Of a stretch of DNA of 64,000 bases, positions 37,751-49,004 are shown one piece after another. Numbering within the stretch: position 1 is the stretch's first letter; each line of letters begins with the position of its first letter. Where the stretch lies: contig NZ_JAIWPU010000001.1 of NCBI RefSeq assembly GCF_021191705.1, positions 32,414 to 96,413 of the forward strand. The letters run 5' to 3'. Position numbers and translations under genes: made by a program. This stretch comes from Proluteimonas flavola (lineage in GTDB: Bacteria; Pseudomonadota; Gammaproteobacteria; Xanthomonadales; Xanthomonadaceae). A model generated the notes under the pieces. The model searched no databases, had not been told where the DNA came from, and saw nothing but the letters and a program-made list of their open reading frames with translations.

Positions 37751-38549
37751 GCGCCCACTGCTCGTGAAAAGCCCCGTTCCGCAGATCGCGGATGCAGCGC
37801 GCAGGCTCAAGCTGCTGAGCGCGAACATCCAGGCCGGCTCCAGCACGCGTCGCTACAGCGACTACGCGACGCGCAGCTGGTCGCACGTGCTGCCGACCGG
37901 CAAGCGCACCGCGCTCGACGCCATCGCCACGCTGGCCGGCAGTCACGACATCGTCGGCCTGCAGGAGGCCGATCCGGGCAGCTGGCGTTCGGGGTTCACC
38001 AACCAGACGCACTACCTCGCCGAGCGCGGCGGCTTCGAGTACTGGACCCACCAGCCCAACCGCCGTGTGGGTGCGGTGGCCTCGAGCGCCAACGGCCTGC
38101 TGAGCCGGCTGGAACCGATCGAGGTCGTCAACCACGCCCTGCCCGGCCGCATTTCCGGCCGCGGCGTGCTGCTGAGCCGCTTCGGCGAAGGCGACGAGGG
38201 CCTGGTGGTCGCGGTCGCGCACCTGTCGCTGGGCGCGCAGTCGCGGCTGTCGCAACTGTCGTTCATCGCCGAAGTGCTGGCCGACCATCCGCACGCGGTG
38301 CTGATGGGCGACTTCAACTGCACCTCCGACCGGCCGGAAATGTCGGTGCTCTACCGCCAGACCGGCCTGCAGCCGCCGGCGTGCGCGGTGCACACCTTCC
38401 CCAGCTGGCGCCCGCAGAAGGCGATCGACCACATCCTGGTCACCGGCAACCTCGAGTGCGTCGACATGAAGGCGCTCCCGGCCGCGTTCTCGGACCATCT
38501 CGCGCTGTCGACCGAGTTGCACGTGCCCGAGGCCGCGCTGCGGCGATGA
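37737..38549 (+). CDS. endonuclease/exonuclease/phosphatase family protein
   Basis: A 270-residue protein of the EEP fold. LLSANIQAG, IVGLQEADPG (catalytic metal-binding Glu), VAVAHLSLG, LMGDFNCT (Asp and Asn) and FSDHLALS (catalytic His) are the expected motifs in order. The family covers phosphodiesterases and nucleases; the substrate is unknown. The frame starts at GTG 37737, overlapping the dsbA-like stop; GTG 37764 is an alternative. No signal peptide is seen. Confidence 0.85.
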   Translation: MRRSKRPLLVKSPVPQIADAARRLKLLSANIQAGSSTRRYSDYATRSWSHVLPTGKRTALDAIATLAGSHDIVGLQEADPGSWRSGFTNQTHYLAERGGFEYWTHQPNRRVGAVASSANGLLSRLEPIEVVNHALPGRISGRGVLLSRFGEGDEGLVVAVAHLSLGAQSRLSQLSFIAEVLADHPHAVLMGDFNCTSDRPEMSVLYRQTGLQPPACAVHTFPSWRPQKAIDHILVTGNLECVDMKALPAAFSDHLALSTELHVPEAALRR

Positions 38550-38599
38550 TCTTTCCGTGATGGCCGCCTAATTCAGGACCACGCGGGACGGACCGATTG

Positions 38600-38711
38600 C
38601 CCCCACCCAACCCTCCCCCGCAAGCGGGGGTGGGCTTTGGTCGTCCGCAATCGGGCGATAAGCGCGCGCTTCTAGCCCTCCCCCGCGACGCGGGGGAGGG
38701 TTGGGTGGGGG
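38600..38711. repeat. long inverted repeat with 21-bp perfect arms
   Basis: CCCCCACCCAACCCTCCCCC with a following G (38600-38620) is exactly inverted at 38691-38711. Inside, each arm also forms a cccgc-gcggg hairpin. It lies between the convergent ends of the EEP gene and the TonB receptor. A related copy is at 45271-45430. It could end both transcripts. Confidence 0.85.
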
Positions 38712-38768
38712 CGAACCATCCGATCGCCTTGAATCCGGACCACTCGTTTCAGCAACCCTGACACGACC

Positions 38769-41684
38769 TCAGAAATCGATCCCCAACCGCGCGTAGATAA
38801 AGCGACCCGGCAGGTCGTAGGTCGAGGCGTCGTAGCCGTTGAGGCTGCAGCTCAGGCACACCGGCGGCTCCTTGCCGGTGACGTTGTTGACCCCCAGGCT
38901 CAGACGCAGGCCGTCGAGCCAGGCGGTGTTGCGCCAGCCCAACTGCAGGTCGTGGTAGGTCGTCGAGCCGAGACCGTTGACGTCGTTGGCGCTGTCGTCG
39001 CAGATCGGGAAGCCGTTGGCGCCGCCGCAGGATTCGGTGAGGCCGTCGATGTAGCGGACCGTCCACGCCAGCGACCAGGGGCCGCGGGTCCAGTCGGTGA
39101 CCAGGGTGCCGCTCCACTCGGGAATCGCGCTGTTGTTGACCTCGACGCCCGGACGGCGCGGCTCCAGTTCGCCGGTCTCGTTCGCCAGTTCGTAGCGCGT
39201 GACCCAGGTGGTCCTGGCGTCGAAGCGCAGGCGGCCCCAGTCGCGTTCGGGCAGGGTCCAGGCGGCGCTGAAATCCCAGCCGTCGGTCTTGATCGTGCCG
39301 AGGTTGGCCAGGATGTCGTCGAAGCGGATGATCTGGCCGCGGTCGCTGCGCTCGTAGGAATCGCAGGAGAACGGATCGCGCGTGGCGATGCAGCGTTCGA
39401 GGATCGCCTGCGCATCGGGCGCCTGGATCGCGTCGTCGATGTGATGGCGATAGAAGGTCACGCCGAGGTCGAGGCGGTCCGACCACCACACTTCGTCGGC
39501 GAACGACGGGCTCCACACCGAGCCGATCATCAGGCTGCGGCTGCGCTCGGGTTCGAGATCGGCATTGCCCGAGGTCACGACCGAGATCTGCGAATTGGTC
39601 TGCTCGTAGCCGGCCGGCACGCCGTCCGCGGCGCAGGCGGGCGACGGCACGGCGGCGCCGGAACACGGATCGACCAGGGTCGCGTCGAAGCGGCTCAACG
39701 TGCCGTAGAGCTCGCCGATCGACGGCGCGCGGAAGCCTTCGGCGTAGCTCATGCGGAACAGCAGTTCGTCGACCGGCTGCCAGCGCAGGCCGACCTTGCC
39801 GGTGGTCTCGCCGCCGAAGGTCGAGTAGTCCGAGTAGCGGCCGGCGATGCTGAGGTCGAGCGTCTCGCCGAACACGGTGTCGCGCATCAGCGGCACGCTG
39901 AACTCCGCGTAGGCCTCGTTGACGTCGTAGTCGCCGCGGGTGATGCCCGACGGCACGCCGTTGTACTCGCCGGCGACGGTGATCGGATCGGGCGTGTAGC
40001 TGCCTTCGTACTTGCGGTACTCGACGCCGGCCGCGAATGCCAGCGGTCCGGCCCACATCGCGAACAGGTCGCCGGTGACGTTGGCCGAGGCCAGGGTCAG
40101 CGTGTTGCGGCTCTCGTCGCGCACGACCGGCTGGATGAAGGCGAGCATCTGCGGGGTGATCGTGCCCGGGCCGCCGAACAGGTCGAGCGGCGTGCAGCCG
40201 GCGATCGCCGCGCACGCGGCCGGATCGCCGAGCGCTTCGTTGATGCGGCGCACGTTGTAGCTGCCGGTATTGGTCTGCTCGGCGCGGCTCTGGCTGCGCA
40301 CGAGATTTACGTCCCAGTTCCAGGTGCGCACGCCGACGCCGAACGTGCCTTCCAGGCCACCGGCCGCGTACCAGGTCTTGACGTCCTGCTGGTAGCGGCG
40401 CGGGCCGCCTTCGACCGGGCGGCGCGCGAGCAGGAACAGGTTCGGGTTGTCGCCCTCGGTGGTCAGGTCGAAGCCGAAGGGGTTGAACGGATTGAGCGCG
40501 GAGATGGTCAGCGTGCTTTCGGCATACGGGTTGTACACGCCGGCGTCGGTGCCGAGGAAGATCGGCTCGGGCGCGGCCTGGTTGGCCGAGGTGCGCTCGT
40601 TGTAGAGCACGCGCGCATAGGCCGAGACCTGCGGAGTGAATTCGAAGCGCACCTGGCCGAACACCGACTTGCGCTCGGAGGGCGTCAGCAGCAGGTTGTT
40701 GGGCGCGAAGTTGTAGCGGTTGGCGGTCGTAAACGGTATGAAATCGAGAATTGTGGCGTTCGGTGGGAGATTCGTGCCATTCGGGATCGTGATGTTGCAG
40801 GTCGCGCTCCCCGGAATTGGAGTGTCGTTCTCATCGAGCGCCAGAGGACACCGTCCGCCATACGCGTTGTTGCCATCAGGAGACGCAAAGATGAAACGCC
40901 CTTCCGGCGTCGCCGAACTGCCGTTCGTCAGGCCGGTGCCTGGCACCGGCACGCTGGCGTTGGCGAACTTCGACGAGGCGATCTCGCGCTGCTTGTAGTA
41001 CGAGGCGCCGAAGAACCACTGCGCGCGTTCGCTGCTGCCGCCCCAGCCCAGGTCCGCGCCCCAGGTCTGTCCACCCAGGTCGTCGTACTCGCCGTAGTGC
41101 AGGTCGAGGCTGCCACCTTCGGCGTCGCGGCGGGTGATGATGTTGACCACGCCGGCGATCGCGTCGGAACCGTAGATCGACGAGGCGCCGTCCTCCAGCA
41201 CTTCGATGCGGTCGATCAGCGCCAGCGGAATCGTGTTGAGATCCACCGCCGAGCCCACGCCCGAGCCGGAGGATTCGTTGACCCAGCGGATGCCGTCGAC
41301 CAGCACCAGCACGCGCTTGGCGCCCAGGTGCCGCAGATCGACCGTCGCCGCGCCGGCGCCCACGCCGCCGCCATCGGGCGGGAAGCCGAAGTTGCCGCTG
41401 GAATTGAACCTGGTGTTGAGTGCCGCACCGCTGGCGGTGAGGTTCTGCACGATGTCGGCGACGGACGTGAAGCCGCTGCGGTCGATGTCCTCGCGGGTGA
41501 GCACCTGCACCGGCACCGCGGTTTCCAGTTCGGCCTTGCGGATGCGCGTGCCGGTGACCTGGACGGTATCGAGCGTGCGCGCCTCGGGCTGCGGCGCGGG
41601 GGTCTGGGCATTGGCGGCGGCAGGCAGGGCCAGCAGCAGCGACAGCTGGACGGCGGCGGCCAGGCGGTGGCGAGGCATCGTCAT
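38769..41684 (-). CDS. TonB-dependent outer-membrane receptor
   Basis: A 971-residue receptor. A signal peptide (about 1-27, ending ANAQ) is followed by a plug domain ([54 protein letters not shown]) and a barrel ending in Phe (ARLGIDF). Compared with the 26816 receptor it has longer extracellular loops, with cysteine pairs ([37 protein letters not shown]), possibly disulfide-bonded. Start 41684 has GGAG eight bases before it. A MITE-like repeat lies about 100 bases upstream. The substrate is unknown. Confidence 0.92.
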   Translation of the reverse strand: MTMPRHRLAAAVQLSLLLALPAAANAQTPAPQPEARTLDTVQVTGTRIRKAELETAVPVQVLTREDIDRSGFTSVADIVQNLTASGAALNTRFNSSGNFGFPPDGGGVGAGAATVDLRHLGAKRVLVLVDGIRWVNESSGSGVGSAVDLNTIPLALIDRIEVLEDGASSIYGSDAIAGVVNIITRRDAEGGSLDLHYGEYDDLGGQTWGADLGWGGSSERAQWFFGASYYKQREIASSKFANASVPVPGTGLTNGSSATPEGRFIFASPDGNNAYGGRCPLALDENDTPIPGSATCNITIPNGTNLPPNATILDFIPFTTANRYNFAPNNLLLTPSERKSVFGQVRFEFTPQVSAYARVLYNERTSANQAAPEPIFLGTDAGVYNPYAESTLTISALNPFNPFGFDLTTEGDNPNLFLLARRPVEGGPRRYQQDVKTWYAAGGLEGTFGVGVRTWNWDVNLVRSQSRAEQTNTGSYNVRRINEALGDPAACAAIAGCTPLDLFGGPGTITPQMLAFIQPVVRDESRNTLTLASANVTGDLFAMWAGPLAFAAGVEYRKYEGSYTPDPITVAGEYNGVPSGITRGDYDVNEAYAEFSVPLMRDTVFGETLDLSIAGRYSDYSTFGGETTGKVGLRWQPVDELLFRMSYAEGFRAPSIGELYGTLSRFDATLVDPCSGAAVPSPACAADGVPAGYEQTNSQISVVTSGNADLEPERSRSLMIGSVWSPSFADEVWWSDRLDLGVTFYRHHIDDAIQAPDAQAILERCIATRDPFSCDSYERSDRGQIIRFDDILANLGTIKTDGWDFSAAWTLPERDWGRLRFDARTTWVTRYELANETGELEPRRPGVEVNNSAIPEWSGTLVTDWTRGPWSLAWTVRYIDGLTESCGGANGFPICDDSANDVNGLGSTTYHDLQLGWRNTAWLDGLRLSLGVNNVTGKEPPVCLSCSLNGYDASTYDLPGRFIYARLGIDF

Positions 41685-41784
41685 GTGTGCAACTCCGAAT
41701 GGTGCGGAAGGTCGTGCCGGTGCCCCTGTGCCGCCAGCGATTCCTTGTAACGAATCCTTAACCTGCCCGCACCTGGGGTTAACC

Positions 41785-41950
41785 CTAGTGTCGCATCCCG
41801 CATCAGATGCCGGTCTGCACGTGCCCTCGGCGCGCATCGCCGCGTTGCCCGGCTTGCCAGGACGGTCGGTATTGGCTGCGCCAGGCGCCTTGTGTTGCAC
41901 GCCGATTGCGGCGCGCAGCCTGCGACATCTGATGCGGGACGCAACACTAG
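41785..41950. mobile_element. MITE-like element, 166 bp with 25-bp terminal inverted repeats
   Basis: The ends ctagtgtcgcatcccgcatcagatg (41785-41809) and its inverse at 41926-41950 differ at two of 25 positions. Both outer ends are CTAG. The internal 116 bases contain no gene and partly continue the symmetry (gcgcgc near both arms). This matches a non-autonomous miniature element. It fills the gap between the TonB receptor promoter and the end of the cysteine-synthase-type gene. Confidence 0.65.
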
Positions 41951-41965
41951 CTTGACGCCTGGCTG

Positions 41966-43081
41966 TCAGTCGGCGGTGTCGCCGGCGGTTGCCAGCGCGG
42001 GCAGCGGTTCGGCCTGCTCGGCGACCGCACGGACCAGCGTGTCGGCGGCGTCCATGTCGAAGCCCTGCGCGGCGTACCAGTCCGGGTTGTAGTAGCTGTG
42101 CGCGTAGCGTTCGCCGCCATCGCACAGGATGCTGACGATCGAACCGCGGAGACCGGCCGCGCGCATCGCATGCGCGACATGCAGCACGCCGATCACGTTG
42201 GTGCCGGTGGAGCCACCGACGCGCCGGCCGAGCCGCGTATTGGTCCAGCGCATCGCCGCGAGGCTCAAGGCATCGGGCACCTTCAGCATCGCGTCGACGC
42301 AGCCGGGAATGAAGCTGGCTTCCGCGCGCGGGCGACCGATGCCTTCGATGCGCGACGGCGGCGCGATCGCGTCGGCATCGCCGGACGTGTCGCCGTCGAT
42401 GCAGCGCGCGTAATGGGCGAAGAACGCCGAGTGCTCGGGATCGGCGCACAGCACGCGCGTATCGAAGCCGCGGTAGCTGGCGTAACGGCCGATCGTCGCG
42501 CTGGTGCCGCCGGTGCCGGCGCTGCAGACGATCCAGCGCGGCACCGGATGCGCTTCCTGCGCCATCTGCTTGAAGATCGATTCGGCGATGTTGTTGTTCG
42601 CGCGCCAGTCGGTCGCCCGCTCGGCATAGGTGAACTGGTCCATGAAGTGGCCGCCGGTTTCGCGCGCCAGCTGCGCCGAGGCCTCGCCGATGCCGCAGGC
42701 GCTGGGCACCAGATGGCAGCGGCCGCCGTGGAATTCGATCGCGGCGATCTTCTCAGGCGAGGTCGAGGCCGGCATCACCGCGACGAACGGCAGGCCCAGC
42801 AGGCGCGCGAAATACGCCTCCGACACCGCGGTCGAACCGCTCGACGCCTCGACCACGGTGCTGCCCGCATGCAGCCAGCCGTTGGCCAGCGCGTAGAGGA
42901 ACAGCGAGCGCGCGAGCCGGTGCTTGAGACTGCCGGTCGGATGGCTGGATTCGTCCTTGAGATAGACGTCGATGCCGGGAAAGCCCGGCAGCGCCAGCGG
43001 GATCAGATGGGTGTCGGCCGAGCGGTTGAAATCGGCTTCGATCTTGCGGATGGCCTGGGCCACCCAGGCGCGCTGGGACAT
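41966..43081 (-). CDS. PLP-dependent cysteine synthase/desulfhydrase-family protein
   Basis: A 371-residue fold-type II PLP enzyme. The PLP lysine is Lys53 in [13 protein letters not shown], the substrate loop is [15 protein letters not shown], and the phosphate loop is [14 protein letters not shown]. It is longer than CysK (about 310-325) and resembles the Cds1-like cysteine desulfhydrase group, which releases hydrogen sulfide from cysteine. Whether it makes or breaks cysteine cannot be decided from the sequence. It is read towards the MITE-like element. Confidence 0.85.
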   Translation of the reverse strand: MSQRAWVAQAIRKIEADFNRSADTHLIPLALPGFPGIDVYLKDESSHPTGSLKHRLARSLFLYALANGWLHAGSTVVEASSGSTAVSEAYFARLLGLPFVAVMPASTSPEKIAAIEFHGGRCHLVPSACGIGEASAQLARETGGHFMDQFTYAERATDWRANNNIAESIFKQMAQEAHPVPRWIVCSAGTGGTSATIGRYASYRGFDTRVLCADPEHSAFFAHYARCIDGDTSGDADAIAPPSRIEGIGRPRAEASFIPGCVDAMLKVPDALSLAAMRWTNTRLGRRVGGSTGTNVIGVLHVAHAMRAAGLRGSIVSILCDGGERYAHSYYNPDWYAAQGFDMDAADTLVRAVAEQAEPLPALATAGDTAD

Positions 43082-43145
43082 GGGGCACTCGCGTGGAGAT
43101 GTCGACGGCCGCGATGGGCCGCGGCGCGGCGCACAGCTTACGCGT

Positions 43146-43217
43146 CCCTGTGGGAGCGCGCTCGCGCGCGATGGGGATTTCGTGGGACAGCGCCATCGCG
43201 CGCAAGCGCGCTCCCAC
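43146..43217. repeat. REP-like palindrome, GTGGGAGCGCGCT family
   Basis: ctgtgggagcgcgctcgcgcgcgatgggg is followed, after a short spacer (atttcgtgggacag), by its inverse cgccatcgcgcgcaagcgcgctcccacag. This is the clean copy of a family also seen at 50272-50339 and, interrupted by G-tracts, near 46734 and 55236. It lies in the gap between the cysteine-synthase-type gene and the amidohydrolase. Confidence 0.88.
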
Positions 43218-43235
43218 AGATTGGCCGTCGCTGGC

Positions 43236-44402
43236 TCAGCCCAGGCGACGCCGCACGATACGGTCGAACACGGCCACCGCGACCGGCAGCAGGCCATCGT
43301 CGAAGCGGAAGGTCGGGTGGTGGCACATCGCGCTGTCCATGCCCAGGAACAGGTAGGCGCCGGGCCATTGCTCGAGCATGTACGAGAAATCGTCGGAGAA
43401 CGGATACGCGCGCAGGTCGGTCTTCACGTGGTCCGCGCCGAGCACGTCGGCAATCGCCTCGGCGGCAAGTGCGGCCTGCCCGGGCGCGTTGACGCAGGGC
43501 GGGCAGGCATGCGGAATCTCGAGCGCGATGCTGCAGCCGGAGATCTGCGCGTGGCCCTCGCACAGCGCGCGCAAGCGCTTGAGCAGTTCCTCGTGCACAT
43601 CCTTCGACAGCGAACGGATCGTGCCGCTGAGCGAGGCGGTCGACGGAATGATGTTGTGGGTGGTGCCGGCCTGCAGCGAACCGACGTTGATCAGCGCCGC
43701 TTCCATCGGATCGATATGGCGGCCGACGATCGCGCCGATGTCCACGGCCAGGCGAGCCGCGACCTGCAGCGGATCGTTCGCGCGATGCGGCGCGGCGGCA
43801 TGTCCGCCGACGCCCTCGATCGCGATCTCGAACACCGCCAGCGACTGCAGCGTGGCGCCGCTGCGCACGCTGGCCTCGCCGGCCGGCAGCGCGGGCATGT
43901 TGTGGAAGGCGTAGACCTCGTCACAGGGCCAGCGCGCGAACAGGCCGTCCTCGATCATCCGGATCGCGCCGCGTCCGCCCTCTTCGGCTGGCTGGAAGAT
44001 CAGCACCACGCGACCGCTGGCCGGCGGATGCGCGACCAGGTGCCGCGCGGTGCCGAGCAGCGCCGAGGTGTGGCCGTCGTGCCCGCAGGTATGCGCCACG
44101 CCCGGGCGCTGCGATCGGAACGGCAGATCGCTCTGCTCGTCCATGGGCAGCGCGTCCATGTCGGCGCGCAGGCCGATCGACAGACCCGGCGTGCCGCTGT
44201 CGATGACCGCGACCACGCCGGTGCCGCCCAGGCCCGTGTGCACGTCGAGGCCGAGCGCGCGCAACTCGCGCGCGACCAGCGCCGACGTCCTCTCTTCCTC
44301 GAAGCCGAGTTCCGGCCAAGCATGGATCTCGCGGCGCCACGCGGTCATCTGCGGCGCCAGGGCGGCGATGGACTCGGGAACGGCGGGCGCGGAAGTGGTC
44401 AT
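43236..44402 (-). CDS. M20-family amidohydrolase
   Basis: A 388-residue metalloaminoacylase-type hydrolase. Metal ligands are in HTCGHDGHT (Cys106, His108 and neighbours), PAEEGGRG, and the C-terminal HHPTFRFDD. The lid domain contains [17 protein letters not shown], typical of M20D hippurate/indole-acetyl-amino-acid hydrolases. It should split N-acyl amino acids or similar amides in the cytoplasm. Start 44402 was chosen to give the [16 protein letters not shown]-terminus. It lies 28 bases after the TauE/SafE gene on the same strand. Confidence 0.87.
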   Translation of the reverse strand: MTTSAPAVPESIAALAPQMTAWRREIHAWPELGFEEERTSALVARELRALGLDVHTGLGGTGVVAVIDSGTPGLSIGLRADMDALPMDEQSDLPFRSQRPGVAHTCGHDGHTSALLGTARHLVAHPPASGRVVLIFQPAEEGGRGAIRMIEDGLFARWPCDEVYAFHNMPALPAGEASVRSGATLQSLAVFEIAIEGVGGHAAAPHRANDPLQVAARLAVDIGAIVGRHIDPMEAALINVGSLQAGTTHNIIPSTASLSGTIRSLSKDVHEELLKRLRALCEGHAQISGCSIALEIPHACPPCVNAPGQAALAAEAIADVLGADHVKTDLRAYPFSDDFSYMLEQWPGAYLFLGMDSAMCHHPTFRFDDGLLPVAVAVFDRIVRRRLG

Positions 44403-44430
44403 GGACGGTCCAGCGGAAAAAGGAAAGGCA

Positions 44431-45228
44431 TCACAGGAACAGCAGGCTCGCGCCCACCAGATACAGGAACACGGCGAACACGCGCTTGAGCGCGGCGCCG
44501 CTGATCGCATGCGCGAGCCGCGTGCCCCACGGCGCGGCGATCACCGACGCCAGCGCGATACCAATCGCGCCCGGCAGGTAGACATAGCCCCATGACACGC
44601 CCGGCAGCACGTCGGCCGGCGCCTGCAACGCATAGCCGGCGGCCGCGGCGAGCGCGACGAACACGCCACAGGCCGACGAAGTGCCGACCGCACGCACCGG
44701 CGACACGCCCATCCACACCAGCAGCGGCACGGTCATGCTGCCACCGCCGATGCCGACGATCGACGACAGTGCGCCGATGCCCACACCCGCGCCCGACAGA
44801 CCGACGCCGGTCGGCACCACCGCATCGCCACCGGGCGGCGGCGTACGCGACAGCAGCAGCTGGGTGCCGACGACACCGCAGTAGCCGATCACGCACCACC
44901 GCAGCACATCGCCGTCGAGCAGCACCGCCAGCCAACTGCCGACCCAGCCGCCGAGCATCACGCCGGGCACCATCCACGCAACGGTGCGCCACAGCACGCT
45001 GCGTCGCAGATGGTGCGCGCGCGCCGACGACAGCCCGGTCAGGATGATGCTCGCCAACGCAGTCGCGAGCGCGGTATGCATCGCCGCGTCCTGCGGCACG
45101 CCGTAGAGCGGCAGCAGCCAGACCAGCGCGGTCACCAGCACCAGCCCGCCGCCGATGCCGAGCAGCCCGGCGAGCACGCCGGCGACTGCGCCGAGCAGCG
45201 GGAAGCAGAGCATCGACCAGGTCAGCAT
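44431..45228 (-). CDS. TauE/SafE-family membrane permease
   Basis: A 265-residue membrane protein with about eight helices in two repeated halves. Each half has a GIGGG motif (GLLGIGGGLVLV near residues 21-32 and IVGIGGGSMTVPL in the second half), the signature of TauE/SafE. The family exports sulfite, sulfoacetate or related anions. It is upstream of and probably co-transcribed with the M20 amidohydrolase, which may hint at an acyl-amino-acid or sulfonate substrate; that is inference. Confidence 0.88.
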   Translation of the reverse strand: MLTWSMLCFPLLGAVAGVLAGLLGIGGGLVLVTALVWLLPLYGVPQDAAMHTALATALASIILTGLSSARAHHLRRSVLWRTVAWMVPGVMLGGWVGSWLAVLLDGDVLRWCVIGYCGVVGTQLLLSRTPPPGGDAVVPTGVGLSGAGVGIGALSSIVGIGGGSMTVPLLVWMGVSPVRAVGTSSACGVFVALAAAAGYALQAPADVLPGVSWGYVYLPGAIGIALASVIAAPWGTRLAHAISGAALKRVFAVFLYLVGASLLFL

Positions 45229-45270
45229 GCCTGCGTTTCCGGCCGGGTCTGCAGGCGAAGGACGCTCAAA

Positions 45271-45430
45271 GCCCTCCCCCGTGCACGGGGAAGGGTTGGG
45301 TGGGGGCGAACCACCCGATCGAATGGGACGCTCGAATCGAGCGAAACGACGTCACGGGAACCTGGCATCTCCGCACACGGGCCGTTTGCCCCCATCCCAA
45401 CCTTCCCCCGCGTGCGGGGGAAGGGGCAGG
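45271..45430. repeat. paired inverted repeats (ccctcccccg family)
   Basis: agccctcccccgtgcacggggaagggttgggtggggg (45270-45306) has an inverse partner at 45389-45428 (cccccatcccaaccttcccccg and on). The same family is at 38600-38711. It fills the 240-base gap between the TauE/SafE gene and purT, where no gene is seen. Confidence 0.78.
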
Positions 45431-45468
45431 ATTTCGCACGGATGGAGTGGATCGAAACCACCACGCGC

Positions 45469-46665
45469 TCAATCAACCCAATCGATCCTGATCGCAGCCG
45501 CCGCCTCACGCGCTGTCGTACGCGCTGCCTCGACATCGGCGCCACGCGCCAGCGCCACCCCGACCCGGCGCTGGCCTTCGACACGCGGCTTGCCGAACAG
45601 GCGCAGCGCGCTGTCGGGCGACTGCAACGCGGCGTCGATGTTCGAGAACACCGGCACGCCCGTGCCCTGCGCCAGCAAGGCGCAGGACGCGCCGACGCCG
45701 TGCAGCACCACATCGTCGGCATCGACCGGAACCGGCAGGCCGAGGATCGCGCGCGCATGCAGGGCGAACTCGCTCAGATCCTGCGAGGCCAGCGTCACCA
45801 GGCCGGTGTCGTGCGGGCGCGGCGACACTTCGCTGAACCAGACGTCGTCGCCCTTGACGAACAGTTCGACGCCGAACACGCCGCGGCCGCCGAGATCGTC
45901 GGTGACCGCACGTGCCACATCGCGCGCACGCTGCAGCGCGGCCGGCGACATCGGCTGCGGCTGCCAGCTCTCGCGGTAGTCGCCGGCGATCTGCACGTGG
46001 CCGATCGGCGCACAGAACGCGGTGCCGCCGGCGTGGCGCACGGTCAGCAGGGTGATCTCGTAGTCGAAGTCGATGAAGCCTTCGACGATGCAGCGCCCGG
46101 CACCGGCGCGGCCGCCGGTCTGCGCGTAGTCCCAGGCCGCGTCGATGTCGGCGTCGCTGCGCACCGTGCTCTGGCCCTTGCCGGAAGACGACATCACCGG
46201 CTTGACCACGCACGGCAGGCCGACGGCCGCGATCGCGGCGCGGTATTCCTCGCGCGTGTCGACGAAGCGGTACGGCGAGGTCGGCAGGCCCAGCGTCTCG
46301 GCGGCGAGCCGGCGGATGCCTTCGCGGTCCATCGTCAGACGCGTCGCGCGTGCGGTCGGCACGACCTTCAGGCCGTCCTGTTCCAGCGCGACCAGCGTGT
46401 CGGTGTGGATCGCCTCGATCTCCGGCACCACGAGATGCGGCTGTTCCGTGGCGATCAGCGCGCGCAACGCGGCCGGGTCGAGCATGTCGAGCACGTGGCT
46501 GCGATGCGCGACCTGCATCGCCGGCGCATCGGCGTAGCGGTCGGCGGCGATCACCTCGACGCCGAAGCGCTGCAGCTCGATCGCCACTTCCTTGCCCAGT
46601 TCGCCCGAGCCGAGCAGCAATACGCGGGTGGCGGACGGGGACAGCGGCGTGCCGAGAGTGACCAT
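45469..46665 (-). CDS. purT: formate-dependent phosphoribosylglycinamide formyltransferase 2
   Basis: A 398-residue ATP-grasp enzyme of purine synthesis that formylates GAR using formate and [43 protein letters not shown] and [10 protein letters not shown] with [25 protein letters not shown] are the expected blocks in order. It can use the formate released by the formaldehyde pathway (frmR operon) in the same window, a sensible metabolic link. The gene is followed downstream on the minus strand by the repeat region, so it is likely its own unit. Confidence 0.95.
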   Translation of the reverse strand: MVTLGTPLSPSATRVLLLGSGELGKEVAIELQRFGVEVIAADRYADAPAMQVAHRSHVLDMLDPAALRALIATEQPHLVVPEIEAIHTDTLVALEQDGLKVVPTARATRLTMDREGIRRLAAETLGLPTSPYRFVDTREEYRAAIAAVGLPCVVKPVMSSSGKGQSTVRSDADIDAAWDYAQTGGRAGAGRCIVEGFIDFDYEITLLTVRHAGGTAFCAPIGHVQIAGDYRESWQPQPMSPAALQRARDVARAVTDDLGGRGVFGVELFVKGDDVWFSEVSPRPHDTGLVTLASQDLSEFALHARAILGLPVPVDADDVVLHGVGASCALLAQGTGVPVFSNIDAALQSPDSALRLFGKPRVEGQRRVGVALARGADVEAARTTAREAAAAIRIDWVD

Positions 46666-46733
46666 GTGCGCGGAACCGGACGGGAGGGGCCGTCATTCTA
46701 GTGGGTGCCCGGCCGATCTCCGCCCCGCCTCGT

Positions 46734-46872
<139 letters not shown>

Positions 46873-46951
46873 CACAGGGGCTCCCACAGGGGCTGGACTG
46901 TGCGAAGGGCGCTTCAGCCCGCCTCCGCTATAGTCGGCCGCCGTCCTCGAC

Positions 46952-48937
46952 ATGCCTGTACCGATGCCGCAGAACCGCCGCGAAACGCCCCCGATCCCCC
47001 GCCCGCTGCGCGCCCGCGCAGTGCGTGTCCTGCTGCCTGCGCTCGCGCTGGCGCTGCCCGGCCTGGCCTGCGCGCAGGCCGTCGACGATGCCGCGTTCCG
47101 CGCCGCGATGCAGGCGGCCGAACGCGGCCAGCCGGTCGCGCCGGCGATGCAGTCGCACCCCGCCAGCGCGTGGCTGGAACTGGCCGCGCTGCGCCGCAAC
47201 CTCGACACGCTGCCGCTCGCGCAGGGCCGCGACTTCATCGCGCGCCACCAGGGCCAGCCGGTCGCCGAAGTCTTCCGCGAAGGCTGGCTGCGTGCGCTGG
47301 CCAAGCGTCAGGAATGGGCCGCGGTGCGCGAGGCCTGGGTGCCCGGCACCACCAACGCGACGCTGCGCTGCATCGAACTCGACGCGCGCGCACGCACCGG
47401 CGCCACCGATGCGCAGTGGACCGCGGACGCGCAGGCGCTGTGGCGCAGCAGCGGCAAGTCGCTGCCCAACGAGTGCGATGCGCCGTTCACCACGCTCGCC
47501 GCGAACGGTGGGCTCGGCGACGACCTGCGCTGGGAGCGCTTCGACCTGGCCGCCGCCGAATGGGACACCGGCGTGATGCGCACGATCGCCCGGGGGCTGT
47601 CGCCCGGACAGCAGACGCTGGCGAATGATTACGCCGCCTACATGCAGGCGCCGCATGCGCGCGCGCTGCAGTGGCCGAAGACCGCACGCAGCCGCCTCGT
47701 CGCCTCGCATGGCCTGGCGAAGTTCGCCAAGGACGATCCGCTGGCCGCCGAGCGGCAACTGCCCGCACTGGCTGATGCGCTGGGCTTCGGCGAGACCGAG
47801 AACGGCCGCGTGCTGTACCAGGCCGCGCTGTGGACGGTTGCCTCCTACCTGCCCGATTCGGCGCGCCTGCTCAACCGCGTGCCCGAGAGCGCCTACGACG
47901 AACGCCTGCACGAATGGCGCGTGCGCGAAGCGCTGGCGCGCAAGGACTGGGCCGCCGCACTGACCGCGATCAGAAAAATGGGCGCCAGCCAGCGCGGCCA
48001 GTCGCGCTGGACCTGGTTCCAGGCGCGCACGACCGAACTCACCGGCGACCGCGCAGGCGCGCAGCCGCTGTTCCGCGAGGCGGCGAAGAACCCCGACTTC
48101 CACGGCTTCCTCGCCGCCGATCGCCTCGACCAGCCCTATGCGCTGTGTCCACTCGACTTCTCGCCGTCGAACGATGCGCGCGCCAGGGTCGCCGCCGATC
48201 CGAGTCTCACCCGTGCGCTGGCGCTGTACCGCATCGATCGCCCCGGCTGGGCCGCGCGCGAGTGGACCGCCGCACTGCAGGGCTTCAATGACGACCAGAG
48301 GCGCATTGCGGTGCAGGTCGCGCAGGAGAGCGGCTGGTACGACCGTGGCGTGTTCGGCCTCGGCCGCCAGCCGGAGGAAACGCGTCTGTACACGCTGCGG
48401 TTCCCGCTGACCCAGCAGGCGCTGATCGAACGCGAATCGCGGCGGCAGGGTCTCGATCCCGCGTGGGTCGCGGCGGAGATCCGCGCCGAGAGCACATTCA
48501 ATCCCAATGCACGTTCGCCCGCCGATGCGCGCGGCCTGATGCAGGTCATGCCGGCGACCGGCGCCGCCGTCGCGCGTCGTCTGGGCCTGGCTTACGGCGG
48601 TCCGGACAGCCTCTTTGATCCGACCACCAACGTCGCCATCGGCACCGCCTACCTGCGCGAAAAGAAGGACATGTACACCCTGCCCTACGTCGCGATTGCC
48701 GCCTACAACGCCGGCCCGACGCCAACCGGCCGCTGGCTCGCGCAGCGCCCGGACATGGACCCGGACATCTGGATCGAGACGATCAGCTACCGCGAGACCC
48801 GCGAGTACGTCGCACGCGTGCTGGCCTTCAGCGTGCTCTACGACTGGCGCATGTACGGCCAGGCTGCGCCGCTGGATGCACGCATGCGCGGCACCAGCGA
48901 CGTGCGCAGCCGCGGCTTCGCCTGCCCGTCGGGCTGA
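46952..48937 (+). CDS. slt: soluble lytic murein transglycosylase
   Basis: A 661-residue periplasmic enzyme that cleaves peptidoglycan to 1,6-anhydro-muropeptides. A signal peptide spans about residues 1-42 (ending LACAQ). A long alpha-solenoid (about 45-470) precedes the C-terminal catalytic domain with Glu513 in [11 protein letters not shown], then [13 protein letters not shown] and [12 protein letters not shown]. Length and order match Slt70. The fragments it releases are a source of anhydro-MurNAc, which fits with amgK further along. A tatagt box lies about 20 bases before the ATG. Confidence 0.92.
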   Translation: MPVPMPQNRRETPPIPRPLRARAVRVLLPALALALPGLACAQAVDDAAFRAAMQAAERGQPVAPAMQSHPASAWLELAALRRNLDTLPLAQGRDFIARHQGQPVAEVFREGWLRALAKRQEWAAVREAWVPGTTNATLRCIELDARARTGATDAQWTADAQALWRSSGKSLPNECDAPFTTLAANGGLGDDLRWERFDLAAAEWDTGVMRTIARGLSPGQQTLANDYAAYMQAPHARALQWPKTARSRLVASHGLAKFAKDDPLAAERQLPALADALGFGETENGRVLYQAALWTVASYLPDSARLLNRVPESAYDERLHEWRVREALARKDWAAALTAIRKMGASQRGQSRWTWFQARTTELTGDRAGAQPLFREAAKNPDFHGFLAADRLDQPYALCPLDFSPSNDARARVAADPSLTRALALYRIDRPGWAAREWTAALQGFNDDQRRIAVQVAQESGWYDRGVFGLGRQPEETRLYTLRFPLTQQALIERESRRQGLDPAWVAAEIRAESTFNPNARSPADARGLMQVMPATGAAVARRLGLAYGGPDSLFDPTTNVAIGTAYLREKKDMYTLPYVAIAAYNAGPTPTGRWLAQRPDMDPDIWIETISYRETREYVARVLAFSVLYDWRMYGQAAPLDARMRGTSDVRSRGFACPSG

Positions 48938-49004
48938 CCTGCATCCCCTCGCACGCAGCCGATGCGCGAATCCGCGCGGCGACGCCGTGACTTATCATCG
49001 GGCC

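Noticed and set aside
38952..41750. Plus-strand frame of 932 residues opposite the TonB receptor
   Set aside because: Antisense shadow with no signal peptide or known motif; the receptor on the other strand has plug and barrel signatures.
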